From positions 1-24,851 of the forward strand of contig CAKRUB010000039.1 of assembly GCA_934402375.1 (NCBI GenBank): a stretch of DNA of 24,851 nt, read 5' to 3'. Shown piece by piece: positions 1-8,516 of the stretch; the stretch's first letter is position 1; every line of letters begins with the position of its first letter. Below the pieces are notes generated by a model. It ran no database searches and was not told the DNA's origin. It was given only the letters and a program-made list of their open reading frames with translations. The position numbers and the translations under genes are program-made. The stretch comes from an uncultured Acetatifactor sp. (GTDB lineage Bacteria; Bacillota; Clostridia; Lachnospirales; Lachnospiraceae).

Positions 1-1317
<1,317 letters not shown>

Positions 1318-1321
<4 letters not shown>

Positions 1322-2090
1322 CGCATCATCTCCGTTATTTGTTCGTGTGAATAATCCTCAACTTGCTTACGCAGTATATATTCATCACTGGTTGTGTACT
1401 TTTCATCATACTTAATCTTTGCAATTGGTGAAAAATAATATCCATACCCTTCCAATACTGGACTAAAATCACTTGTAACTACACATGTCACCTTTGCTGT
1501 GTTTCTTCCGTTACAATCTCCTAAGCGTAATGCGACCTCACGAAGTGAAAGCTTTTTAAATCCTTGTTCAAAAAATAAAAAGCAAGTGCCTCCTGCTTTA
1601 GCTTCAGAGTGATACGCAAGGCAATCTGGCTTTTCACGCCCTATTCTATCTATAAGCTCTTTTTCATTATTTGTCAGTTCTACATGATTACCAACTTTTT
1701 CAAAATTTTGTCAAACCCAAGATGAATACCATCAATTATCCGAATACTTTTTGCCGGATAAATTGTAGGGATAAAACTGCTTCCGTCATCATATGCCCAA
1801 AATGTCAAAATATTATTGCCTGATCCCCACTTTTTTATTTCTGCCCTTGCTGTTTGTGGGCTATCTGCCCAATATGACAATTTTTGTTCGGGAAATAGAT
1901 TTGAGTACCTATTATCTTTTCTACTTACTCTAAGATTCCCACTGTGAAGTTCACTTACTGTTTTCCCATAATAGTTGTCTTTAAATTCAAGGCATCTAAA
2001 AAAGTTAAAGTCATGCGATTCTATTATTGGTAATTCCTTATGTTTCCATATATCCATTCCCCAATACTGGTTTGGGAAAAATTCTCCCAT
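1318..2090 (-). pseudogene. RES-like domain protein in the RM operon, split by a -1 frameshift
   Basis: The first frame starts MGEFFPNQYWGMDIW at 2090, with GAGGT 9 bases upstream and 4 bases after the hsdM stop. It runs 136 codons to a TAG at 1680-1682. The -1 frame continues without any usable start codon from the A5 run (T5 on the plus strand, 1696-1700) to a TGA at 1318 that overlaps the hsdS ATG. Joined, they give about 257 residues. Around residues 54-84 (RVSRKDNRYS ... SPQTARAEIKKWG) and 157-175 (CLAYHSEAKAGGTCFLFF) the layout resembles RES-domain proteins: conserved Arg, then Glu in TAxAE, then Ser before a Gly-rich strand. RES proteins are known as NAD-degrading toxins of RES-Xre pairs; that role here is inference. 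One extra A would restore a single frame, so this may be a real mutation, a sequencing error, or slippage at GAAAAAG. Confidence 0.55.
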
Positions 2091-2094
2091 AATA

Positions 2095-3657
2095 TTACAC
2101 CTCGATTTCTGCGATGATCTTATCAATTTCATCACGAAGCACTTGCTCACGAGCAACAATTTCCTTAATTTCTGCATTCAATTTCACAATGTCTATTTTC
2201 TCTCTGGTATCTTCGGCTTCAACATAAGTGGACACAGACAAATTGTAATCATTGCCCGCCACTTCCTCATAGCTTGCCAGATGTGCAAAATGCTCCACTT
2301 CTTCCCGCTTTGCGAACACATCCACAATGCGATTGATGTTATCTGGTGTCAGCTTATTATTGTTAGTGACCTTCACGCATTCGTTTGTTGCATCAATAAA
2401 CAGGGTTTTGTTATCTGCCTTATTCTTTTTCATTACCATAATACAGGTTGCAATCGAAGTACCAAAGAACAAATTGTTCGGTAACTGTATAATACAGTCC
2501 ACATAGTTATTATCCATCAGATATTTACGAATTTTCTGCTCCGCGCCACCGCGGTACATGATACCCGGGAAGCATACAATGGCAGCCGTTCCGTTAGACG
2601 CAAGCCATGACAAACTGTGCATGATAAATGCCATATCCGCTTTGCTCTTCGGTGCCAGAACTCCTGCCGGAGCAAATCGAGGGTCATTGATAAGCAAAGG
2701 ATTCTCGTCTCCCGCCCACTTAATAGAATAAGGCGGATTAGACACGATCAGTTCAAACGGCTCATCATCCCAGTGCTGCGGACTGAGCAACGTATCTTCA
2801 CAGGCTATATCAAATTTATCAAACCCTATGTCATGCAGAAACATATTGATGCGGCACAGATTATAGGTCGTGATATTGATTTCCTGTCCATAAAATCCGT
2901 TGCGGATAGCGTCCTTCCCAAGAATTTTCTCTGCCTTCAAAAGCAAAGAACCGGAACCGCAAGCCGGATCATATACCTTATTGATTTCTGTCTTTCCCAC
3001 AGTACCAAGCCGTGCGAGCAGTTCGGACACATCCGCCGGAGTAAAGAACTCTCCACCAGATTTTCCGGCATTCGATGCATACATAGTCATAAGATACTCA
3101 TACGCATCACCAAATGCATCAATGGAATGATCTTTGACATCTCCGAGATTCATTTCTCCTACGCCATTCAGCAGCTTTACAAGCTTTTCATTACGCTTTG
3201 CAACTGTAGCGCCAAGTTTGTTACTATTCACGTCATAGTCATCAAACAGTCCGGCAAAGTCACTCTCTGCTTCACTACCCTTTGCGGATTCCTCGATGTG
3301 GCGAAACACACGCTCCAGTGTTTCATTTAAGTTTTCATCATTCGCCGCATTCGCACGGACATTACAGAAAAGCTCGCTCGGCAAAATAAAAAATCCTTTT
3401 TCCTCTACCAGCCCCTCCCTTGCTTCTTCTGCGTCCTCATCCGGCATTTTTGCAAAGTCAAAATCGCCGTTGCCCGCATCAATCTCACCGCTGTTTATGT
3501 AATTACACAGGTTTTCGGAAATATAACGATAGAACATCGTGCCAAGAACATAATTTTTGAAGTCCCATCCATCGACCGCCCCGCGCAGTTCATCTGCGAT
3601 TGCCCATATTGCACGGTGCAGTTCATCACGTTCCTGTTCTTTTTTGGTATCAACCAT
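2095..3657 (-). CDS. hsdM: Type I restriction-modification DNA methyltransferase subunit HsdM
   Basis: N6-adenine DNA methyltransferase that works as HsdM2S and protects the host from its own type I nuclease. The 520 residues match a typical HsdM. An N-terminal helical domain (about 10-150, from [12 protein letters not shown]) is followed by the Rossmann-fold catalytic domain, with the SAM-binding motif [11 protein letters not shown] at about 230-240 and the catalytic NPPY at 307-310. EFFTP at 204-208 is the usual approach to motif I. The start follows GGAGG about 10 bases upstream, and a TTGAAA-N17-TATACT promoter lies 40-70 bases before it. It heads the operon hsdM, RES-like gene, hsdS. No truncation or frameshift is seen. 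Confidence 0.96.
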   Translation of the reverse strand: MVDTKKEQERDELHRAIWAIADELRGAVDGWDFKNYVLGTMFYRYISENLCNYINSGEIDAGNGDFDFAKMPDEDAEEAREGLVEEKGFFILPSELFCNVRANAANDENLNETLERVFRHIEESAKGSEAESDFAGLFDDYDVNSNKLGATVAKRNEKLVKLLNGVGEMNLGDVKDHSIDAFGDAYEYLMTMYASNAGKSGGEFFTPADVSELLARLGTVGKTEINKVYDPACGSGSLLLKAEKILGKDAIRNGFYGQEINITTYNLCRINMFLHDIGFDKFDIACEDTLLSPQHWDDEPFELIVSNPPYSIKWAGDENPLLINDPRFAPAGVLAPKSKADMAFIMHSLSWLASNGTAAIVCFPGIMYRGGAEQKIRKYLMDNNYVDCIIQLPNNLFFGTSIATCIMVMKKNKADNKTLFIDATNECVKVTNNNKLTPDNINRIVDVFAKREEVEHFAHLASYEEVAGNDYNLSVSTYVEAEDTREKIDIVKLNAEIKEIVAREQVLRDEIDKIIAEIEV

Positions 3658-3696
3658 TCCCTCTGTCCTCCGCCATTTATCGTCAAATATAGGAAA

Positions 3697-3725
3697 AGTA
3701 TATCACGAAAACTTATTTTTTTCAA
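3697..3725 (-). promoter_or_regulatory. Sigma-A-type promoter of hsdM
   Basis: On the minus strand, TTGAAA (3725-3720) is followed after exactly 17 bases by TATACT (3702-3697), giving a start about 30 bases before the hsdM ATG. The match and spacing are good for a housekeeping promoter. No obvious operator is seen. Confidence 0.7.
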
Positions 3726-3797
3726 GTTTTGCGAAAATAGACTTCTAAGATATGCTTACTATCCGCCCATTTCTAAAAATAGAACAAAATTGGATAT

Positions 3798-3830
3798 AAA
3801 AAGGCGAAGTGCTTATCGTAACACTCCGCC
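3798..3830 (-). terminator. Rho-independent terminator after the Xre/ImmA/PIN cassette
   Basis: On the minus strand GGCGGAGTG pairs with CACTTCGCC (one G-U pair) around a 10-base loop and is followed directly by TTTTT. It separates the Xre/ImmA/PIN operon from hsdM. Confidence 0.8.
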
Positions 3831-3835
3831 GAACG

Positions 3836-3869
3836 CCTAACCGGTTTGAGCATGGAATGCTTGGTTAGG
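3836..3869. repeat. Inverted repeat at the end of the PIN-like remnant
   Basis: CCTAACC (3836-3842) and GGTTAGG (3863-3869) are perfect complements, and inside them GAGCAT and ATGCTT can also pair (one G-T) around GGA. The hairpin sits just upstream (minus sense) of the terminator and overlaps the last codons of the reading frame ending at 3865. It may be an extra transcript-stabilising stem. Function unknown. Confidence 0.5.
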
Positions 3870-3973
3870 TCTGCTTTACTATTTTACGAAATACTGAAAC
3901 GCCAAGTATCCATGAAGCGAGCATTTTCTGGGACGAATTCACCCAATTTTCTTTTTCCGATTTATATTGGCAG
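3865..3973 (-). pseudogene. Possible 3' remnant of the PIN-like gene in another frame
   Basis: After the stop of the PIN-like frame at 3974, a second frame remains open to a TAA at 3865-3867. It ends in a protein-like segment (ENWVNSSQKMLASWILGV, then a basic C-terminus). It has no ribosome binding site of its own, and its only ATGs (4053 and 4029) lie inside the upstream frame. Its most economical reading is the C-terminal end of the same gene after an internal deletion or frameshift, but I cannot align it to a known family. Confidence 0.3.
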
Positions 3974-4225
3974 TTAGCTGCAAATACAGAATCTGAACTT
4001 CCAGTATCTGTTTTCAAACTCTTGCACATAATTGGCTCTTCCCGGAGCATCATTTATTTCAGTTAATACCCATTCCGGAATAAGAATCAAATCATAATCT
4101 TTCAGTACAGACTCCGGTTGCACCCCTTTCCCATTCAATCCTTGCATAAATGAGATTGATGAGGTGTCTAAAAGAGCGATATGTCTTTTATCATCTATTT
4201 TTGAGAGCCTAGCTATTTCTATCAT
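3974..4225 (-). CDS. PIN-domain-like protein, shortened (83 aa)
   Basis: Starts MIEIARLSKIDDKRHIALLD; the ATG overlaps the ImmA stop (ATGA) and has AGGAG upstream, so it is coupled to the protease gene. Residues 17-24 (ALLDTSSI) and about 45-60 (DYDLILIPEWVLTEI) match the first strand with its metal-binding Asp and the following strand-helix with Glu of PIN nucleases, which cut RNA with a cluster of acidic residues. The frame ends after NRYWKFRFCICS, at about half the usual 130-150 residues, so the later catalytic acids are missing. It is probably a truncated, inactive copy. An Xre / ImmA-IrrE / PIN order suggests a stress- or damage-responsive cassette, which is inference. Confidence 0.55.
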   Translation of the reverse strand: MIEIARLSKIDDKRHIALLDTSSISFMQGLNGKGVQPESVLKDYDLILIPEWVLTEINDAPGRANYVQEFENRYWKFRFCICS

Positions 4226-5004
4226 TCACTTCTCCTCGTTATCATAGCTATTTCTGTCATAATGTTCATCAAATACTCTTCATTATCCTTGTGATAATGA
4301 AGTTCGGGATTTGCAACTCTCATTCTCTTTATTCTCTCTTGTAAAGAAGATGTATTGATAACGTAGGAAGGGCTTACTAAGCTATCATCCAATCCCAACA
4401 TTCTGAATCTGTTTGGCAAATCCTCAAACTGAAGATCAAACGCTTCTTTTATTCTTCCGCAAAGCTTTTCATTTTCACTTTGAACGGCATATTCATACAA
4501 CGAAACTAACACCGCTTTGTATGGCGCCTGAAATGTCGACATGCAATAAAAGATCTTCGAAACAAAATCCATTTCTGGCAGTTCCGTAAAATATCTGTCA
4601 ACACCATTCAAAAGCATACTTGCAGCAAAACACTCCGCTTTTCTCTCCTCTAGTGTATTGTCAGCCTCGATGAAATGATCAAATGATACTTTATCAAATA
4701 TCAAATGATATATTTCGTGCCATGCTGCAAAATACTGATTTGCTCTTGGCAGAGAAGTATTTACAACAGGAATAATCTTTCCATCCTTAACAAATATTGC
4801 CCCACTCCAAAATTTATCCTCTATAGGCATTTGGATCAGTCCGAATCCCTGCAGGATTAATAGTGCAAGTTGAGGAGCTGATGCTACTTTCATTATTGAG
4901 GGATTTGTCTGAAGCTTAATTGCCTGTGCTGATACTTCTTCCTTAATCTCACGATTCTTTTTTATTACCAAATCCAGATTTTTGGCAGTAATTAATTCAC
5001 TCAT
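4222..5004 (-). CDS. ImmA/IrrE family zinc metallopeptidase
   Basis: 260 residues from MSELITAKNLDLVIKKNREI. This start is chosen because AAGGAAG sits 8 bases upstream; the longer open frame from 5052 overlaps the previous gene and has no such site. The zinc-protease signature HEIYH lies at 96-100, followed by a helix with a likely third ligand (ERKAECFAASML, about 120-131), as in ImmA of ICEBs1 and IrrE of Deinococcus. Those proteases cleave a partner repressor of the Xre type after DNA damage or other signals. The preceding gene encodes an Xre protein 13 bases away, so it is the obvious candidate substrate. The C-terminal half (about 135-260) is family-specific and I see no further domain. 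Confidence 0.85.
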   Translation of the reverse strand: MSELITAKNLDLVIKKNREIKEEVSAQAIKLQTNPSIMKVASAPQLALLILQGFGLIQMPIEDKFWSGAIFVKDGKIIPVVNTSLPRANQYFAAWHEIYHLIFDKVSFDHFIEADNTLEERKAECFAASMLLNGVDRYFTELPEMDFVSKIFYCMSTFQAPYKAVLVSLYEYAVQSENEKLCGRIKEAFDLQFEDLPNRFRMLGLDDSLVSPSYVINTSSLQERIKRMRVANPELHYHKDNEEYLMNIMTEIAMITRRSE

Positions 5005-5017
5005 ATAATCAACTTCC

Positions 5018-5386
5018 TTAATAATAAATTGCACATAAATCGATAACATCAAGAAGCAAATTATATTGTTTCTTTGCTGTATCGCTCATTTCATGGTTCA
5101 TCGGTGCGTTTTGTGAAAACACGGTCGCTGTGGCAATCTTTGTTGGAACCGAATGATACAGCATCAAATCATCCGCAGTCATGTTAAGAAGCTTTAATAT
5201 TTTCTGCAAATGACGATCAAAAGAACTCTTATTATCTATACTACCATTTAACAGCTTATCTAGTGTTGGGCGTGAAATATCTGCTTTCGATGCAAAGGAA
5301 ACTTTTGTATAACCCATATCTCTAATACAATCTTTTAACTTTGAAGCCACCAGACTTCTCTGTTCAAATAATTCATCAAACTTCAT
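5018..5386 (-). CDS. Xre-family helix-turn-helix regulator
   Basis: 122 residues starting MKFDELFEQRSLVASKL, with AGGAGG 8 bases before the ATG. A helix-turn-helix of the lambda Cro/Xre type covers about 14-60: VSFASKADISRPTLDKLLNG is the turn and recognition helix. The rest (60-122) is less conserved. It is the first gene of the Xre / ImmA / PIN-like operon and probably represses it. A TTGATA-N17-TATAAT promoter lies 32-60 bases upstream, and a 7-5-7 inverted repeat next to its -35 box is a likely operator. By analogy with ImmR/ImmA the next gene's protease would inactivate it; that link is inference. Confidence 0.85.
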   Translation of the reverse strand: MKFDELFEQRSLVASKLKDCIRDMGYTKVSFASKADISRPTLDKLLNGSIDNKSSFDRHLQKILKLLNMTADDLMLYHSVPTKIATATVFSQNAPMNHEMSDTAKKQYNLLLDVIDLCAIYY

Positions 5387-5417
5387 TGCGATGACCTCCT
5401 TCTCTTACTTCACTCTT

Positions 5418-5446
5418 ATTATATGTAGAAAAGGAGGATTTATCAA
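5418..5446 (-). promoter_or_regulatory. Sigma-A-type promoter of the Xre/ImmA cassette
   Basis: TTGATA (5446-5441), 17 bases, then TATAAT (5423-5418) on the minus strand, about 32 bases before the Xre ATG. This is a near-consensus housekeeping promoter. Confidence 0.8.
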
Positions 5447-5451
5447 TGGGT

Positions 5452-5470
5452 TGTAAAATATTTTTTTACA
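5452..5470. promoter_or_regulatory. Perfect 7-5-7 inverted repeat, candidate Xre operator
   Basis: TGTAAAA (5452-5458) and TTTTACA (5464-5470) flank 5 bases. The palindrome sits 5 bases upstream of the -35 box of the Xre promoter, a position suited to a dimeric repressor or activator. The region is AT-rich, so chance cannot be excluded. Confidence 0.45.
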
Positions 5471-5558
5471 TTTTAACATTACACTTTCCATCTTTGCATC
5501 CTCCCCCCAACTTTCCTCCTACCCTTTCTCCCCATCCTATGATAAAATAATCCTATCA

Positions 5559-5589
5559 ACCAGTGCCCCTTTCGCCACCTGCCACTGGT
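5559..5589. promoter_or_regulatory. Inverted repeat upstream of the half-uvrA gene
   Basis: ACCAGTG (5559-5565) and CACTGGT (5583-5589) are perfect complements 17 bases apart, ending 19 bases before the uvrA-like ATG. It could be an operator or a leader hairpin next to the ribosome binding site. I see no convincing -35/-10 pair for this gene; TATGAT near 5538 is the best -10 candidate. Confidence 0.35.
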
Positions 5590-5608
5590 CTATATCTGGA
5601 GAAAAGCA

Positions 5609-7111
5609 ATGATCGATAAGATGCTCATTCGTGGAGCAAAAGTCCACAATCTGAAAAACATTGATGTAGAGATACCGCTGAATAAAATTGTCGGCATTGC
5701 CGGGGTGTCCGGCTCCGGCAAGTCGTCGCTGGCTCTGGGCGTGCTGTATGCCGAGGGTTCGCGGCGTTATCTGGAGGCACTGTCCACCTACACGCGCCGC
5801 CGCATGACGCAGGCATCCAAGGCATGCGTGGACGAGGTGCTGTACGTCCCTGCCGCGCTTGCATTGCACCAGCGTCCCGGTGTGCCGGGCATCCGGAGCA
5901 CCTTCGGCACAGGAACGGAGCTTCTGAACAGCCTGCGCCTCATGTACTCCCGCCTTGCGAATCATCGCTGCCCCAACGGACATTATCTGCAACCGTCCCT
6001 ACTGGTTGCCGCCGGAAAGGAGCTGGTGTGCCCGGAGTGCGGTGCGCATTTTTATGCCCCTTCCGCCGAGGAACTTGCGTTTAACTCTCAGGGCGCCTGT
6101 CAGAAATGCGGCGGCACAGGCAGCGTCCGCACGGTAGATATGGCATCGCTGGTGCCGGATGATTCCCTCACCATCGACGACGGTGCGGTAGCTCCGTGGA
6201 ACAGTCTGATGTGGTCCCTGATGACCGATGTCTGCCGTGAAATGGGTGTGCGCACTGACGTGCCCTTCCGCGATCTGACGGAGCGAGAAAAGGATATTGT
6301 TTTCCACGGCCCCGCGGAGAAAAAACACATCTTTTACCACGCCAAGAACTCCAATCAGGCGGGCGAACTGGATTTTACCTACTATAACGCTGTTTACACC
6401 GTGGAAAACGCTCTGTCCAAGGTCAAGGACGAAAAGGGCATGAAGCGGGTGGAGAAGTTTTTAAAGGAGGATGTCTGCCCGGAGTGTCACGGCACACGCC
6501 TGTCTGCTGCCGCAAGGGCACCGAAGCTGCGGGGCATTTCGCTGGATGAAGCCTGCACCATGACGCTCTCCGAGCTGGTAGCGTGGGTACAGGGAGTACC
6601 GGAAAGCCTGCCGGAGGAAATGCACCCTATGGCGGTGAGCATCTGCGAAGCATTTGAAGGCACAGCGAAACGGCTCATGGATTTGGGGCTGGGCTATCTG
6701 ACATTAGATCGCTCCGCAGCCACGCTCTCCACCGGCGAACGTCAGCGGATGCAGCTGGCACGCGCCGTCCGCAACCGCACAACCGGCGTCCTCTATGTGC
6801 TGGACGAGCCGTCCATCGGTCTACACCCTCTGGATGTACAGGTGCTGCTCGGCGTCTTTCAGGCGCTTCTGGATAATGGTGCGACGGTTATTGTCATTGA
6901 GCATGATCTCGACGTAATCCGCAACGCCGATTATGTTATTGACATGGGCACGGGCGGCGGAGATGCTGGCGGGCGGATCGTGGCAGAGGGAACGCCGCAG
7001 GAGATTCAGGACAACAAAGCAAGTGTTACAGGAAAATATCTAACATGCCCGCAACATCTGCCAATCCGCAAGCTGTTAGAAGATGTGGCAGCGGAGTTTG
7101 AAAAGGTATAA
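5609..7111 (+). CDS. Half-length UvrA-like ABC ATPase (UvrA2 type)
   Basis: 500 residues, with GGAG 8 bases before the ATG. It holds one complete UvrA-type nucleotide-binding unit: Walker [10 protein letters not shown] at 32-40, the zinc-binding set CPECG (141-145) ... [14 protein letters not shown] (158-171) and CPECHG (290-295), ABC signature [14 protein letters not shown] (373-386, LSTGE instead of LSGGE), Walker [10 protein letters not shown] (394-402) and H-loop EHD (431-433). It ends where the first half of UvrA ends (SVTGKYL, 472-478). Normal UvrA (about 940 residues) has two such halves. Only about 100 residues separate Walker A from the first Cys pair, so the UvrB-binding domain is missing, as in UvrA2-class proteins linked to drug and DNA-damage tolerance. 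Its base composition is clearly more GC-rich than the genes to its left. It is the only plus-strand protein gene in the window. Confidence 0.85.
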   Translation: MIDKMLIRGAKVHNLKNIDVEIPLNKIVGIAGVSGSGKSSLALGVLYAEGSRRYLEALSTYTRRRMTQASKACVDEVLYVPAALALHQRPGVPGIRSTFGTGTELLNSLRLMYSRLANHRCPNGHYLQPSLLVAAGKELVCPECGAHFYAPSAEELAFNSQGACQKCGGTGSVRTVDMASLVPDDSLTIDDGAVAPWNSLMWSLMTDVCREMGVRTDVPFRDLTEREKDIVFHGPAEKKHIFYHAKNSNQAGELDFTYYNAVYTVENALSKVKDEKGMKRVEKFLKEDVCPECHGTRLSAAARAPKLRGISLDEACTMTLSELVAWVQGVPESLPEEMHPMAVSICEAFEGTAKRLMDLGLGYLTLDRSAATLSTGERQRMQLARAVRNRTTGVLYVLDEPSIGLHPLDVQVLLGVFQALLDNGATVIVIEHDLDVIRNADYVIDMGTGGGDAGGRIVAEGTPQEIQDNKASVTGKYLTCPQHLPIRKLLEDVAAEFEKV

Positions 7112-7117
7112 TGATAT

Positions 7118-7891
7118 TCACACTGAAAGAGGCAAAGTGATAGATAACAGCAGTCTTTGACTACAATCTACGCGAAAGTGCCTCTTTCTTTTTTCCTTTG
7201 CCGCCCTCAGAATATCTGCCAGATTATCCCCGTTCAGCACACCGGGATAGGCATCCTGAAATTCGACAAGGACATCCTTGTTTTCTAATTCCATTTCACG
7301 GCATTGCTTATAAAAAGCCTTCAAATCCTCTTGTACATAAATTGCCTCAATAAACCTCCGAGAATTTTCCGGAATACGCTCATATTCATCATACAAATCT
7401 ATAACGGCATTTCTTATCGCATCAAACGAAAGAGCATCTCCTCGCTCTTCCTGCTCGATTAAAATCCCCACAACGTCTGACAGATCATTTTTGTATTGTC
7501 TTCCCGCCATCAATTTCATAGCAACCAAATATTCCGCTGATATTGTTCTGACCTGTAATATATTTAAAAAGGTTTTATAATACCTCGAAAATCTTGCCAA
7601 TCTGGGAGTATACGAATCAGTCCTCACAAAATCTGTATTTAACCAGCCAGTCGGAAGTCCCAGCCTGTCTCCGACTATGTTAATCGCATCGCGCATAGCA
7701 CTTGATGAATTGATGATGGCATCCATGTCATAGGTCATCTCCCGAAAACCATAGTTGATTAATATTGATGCCCTTCCGATTAGTATTATTTCAGCCGGCA
7801 TTTTATTCCCGTTTTGTTTTTTGAATTCCTTGGCAAGCTCTCTTAGGTAATGATCCAAATTCTCTTTTGTGAAATGCCTATCAGCAGACAT
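7118..7891 (-). CDS. Nucleotidyltransferase-like protein (DUF6036/AbiEii-like)
   Basis: 257 residues from MSADRHFTKENLDHYLRELA. This ATG is preferred over the one at 7912 because GTGAGG stands a few bases before it. It overlaps the previous gene by 11 bases. Residues about 34-61 (AEIILIGRASILINYG followed by TYDMDAII) look like the core of a minimal nucleotidyltransferase: the Gly-rich turn is degenerate, and DMD would be the metal-binding pair. The next part (SAEYLVAMKLMAGRQYKND LSD, about 118-140) matches the Lys-containing helix and Asp of the AbiEii/MenT-like group. Proteins of that group act as toxins that modify tRNA, or remain uncharacterised. Paired with an Xre-type gene, a toxin-antitoxin role is plausible but unproven. 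The tail runs through the terminator of the converging uvrA-like gene. Confidence 0.65.
   Translation of the reverse strand: MSADRHFTKENLDHYLRELAKEFKKQNGNKMPAEIILIGRASILINYGFREMTYDMDAIINSSSAMRDAINIVGDRLGLPTGWLNTDFVRTDSYTPRLARFSRYYKTFLNILQVRTISAEYLVAMKLMAGRQYKNDLSDVVGILIEQEERGDALSFDAIRNAVIDLYDEYERIPENSRRFIEAIYVQEDLKAFYKQCREMELENKDVLVEFQDAYPGVLNGDNLADILRAAKEKRKRHFRVDCSQRLLLSITLPLSV
7125..7194 (+). terminator. Terminator of the half-uvrA gene
   Basis: GAAAGAGGCA (7125-7134) and TGCCTCTTTC (7179-7188) are perfect complements, followed by TTTTTT. The 44-base loop contains a second small stem (TAGAT/ATCTA). It starts 13 bases after the stop codon. The loop is long for a terminator, but the stem and T-run are clear. 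Confidence 0.65.
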
Positions 7892-8462
7892 CGCGCACCT
7901 CACTCTCAACAATGTTAAATCTCATAAATTCCGGTATCGCTCTTGCAATCGCCTCATCCTTTATGCTTTCATCTCCTGTTGCTGCAAAGGACACCAGAAT
8001 TCCCGCCGGAAAACATGGATTTTCAAGCTTCTGCCTGCGAATGTCATTATAATTAGTGCAGCTTGGTAGGTGATTGATTCTGGACAAATAGTCGACCATT
8101 GCCAGCAGATACAACGCTTCACGATACCATTGCCTGTCATATAATTTTCTAATTTCATCCGTTTTAAGTGTCTCTATAATAAAGTCCAAGTCGCCCATAT
8201 CTTTTACATGATGGCATGTATTACTTTTGAATGTTTCAAATGAGCATCTATAATCTGTCGCTTTTTCATAGCTCTTTTCCAAAATGGAGTCAACGGTAAC
8301 ATCCAATGCCCTTGCAATCTTGTACAAAGTACCGGCTGCACATTTATCAAGCGCAGCCTTTCCACTACATATATCAATAATTGTTGTCATTGCAACTCCG
8401 CTTTCTTTACTCAGGCGATATCTCGACATATTCTTTGTTTGGAGTAAATCATTTATTATCAT
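7881..8462 (-). CDS. Xre-type helix-turn-helix protein, likely antitoxin/regulator
   Basis: 193 residues. The N-terminus is a Cro/Xre helix-turn-helix (about 1-62: NMSRYRLSKESGVAMTTIID, then CSGKAALDKCAAGTLYKIAR). The C-terminal 120 residues form a domain I do not recognise (DIRRQKLENPCFPAGILVSF ... AIPEFMRFNIVESEV). Start ATG is supported by AAAGGGG upstream and a good promoter. The stop lies inside the next gene, so the two are coupled. Regulator upstream, nucleotidyltransferase-like protein downstream with an overlap is a common toxin-antitoxin layout. The large C-terminal domain could be the part that contacts the partner. Confidence 0.7.
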   Translation of the reverse strand: MIINDLLQTKNMSRYRLSKESGVAMTTIIDICSGKAALDKCAAGTLYKIARALDVTVDSILEKSYEKATDYRCSFETFKSNTCHHVKDMGDLDFIIETLKTDEIRKLYDRQWYREALYLLAMVDYLSRINHLPSCTNYNDIRRQKLENPCFPAGILVSFAATGDESIKDEAIARAIPEFMRFNIVESEVRDVC

Positions 8463-8485
8463 TTAATTCGCCCCTTTCACCTTAT

Positions 8486-8514
8486 AATATATCGGTCAGC
8501 CGAACCATTGTCAA
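8486..8514 (-). promoter_or_regulatory. Sigma-A-type promoter of the Xre/nucleotidyltransferase pair
   Basis: TTGACA (8514-8509), 17 bases, TATATT (8491-8486) on the minus strand, 23 bases before the start codon. Its -35 box lies only 3 bases after the stop of the upstream helicase gene, so the pair has its own start although it follows the helicase closely. Confidence 0.75.
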
Positions 8515-8516
8515 TA

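Noticed and set aside
2617..3330. 237-codon plus-strand frame
   Set aside because: Antisense to hsdM; no family features and no ribosome binding site.
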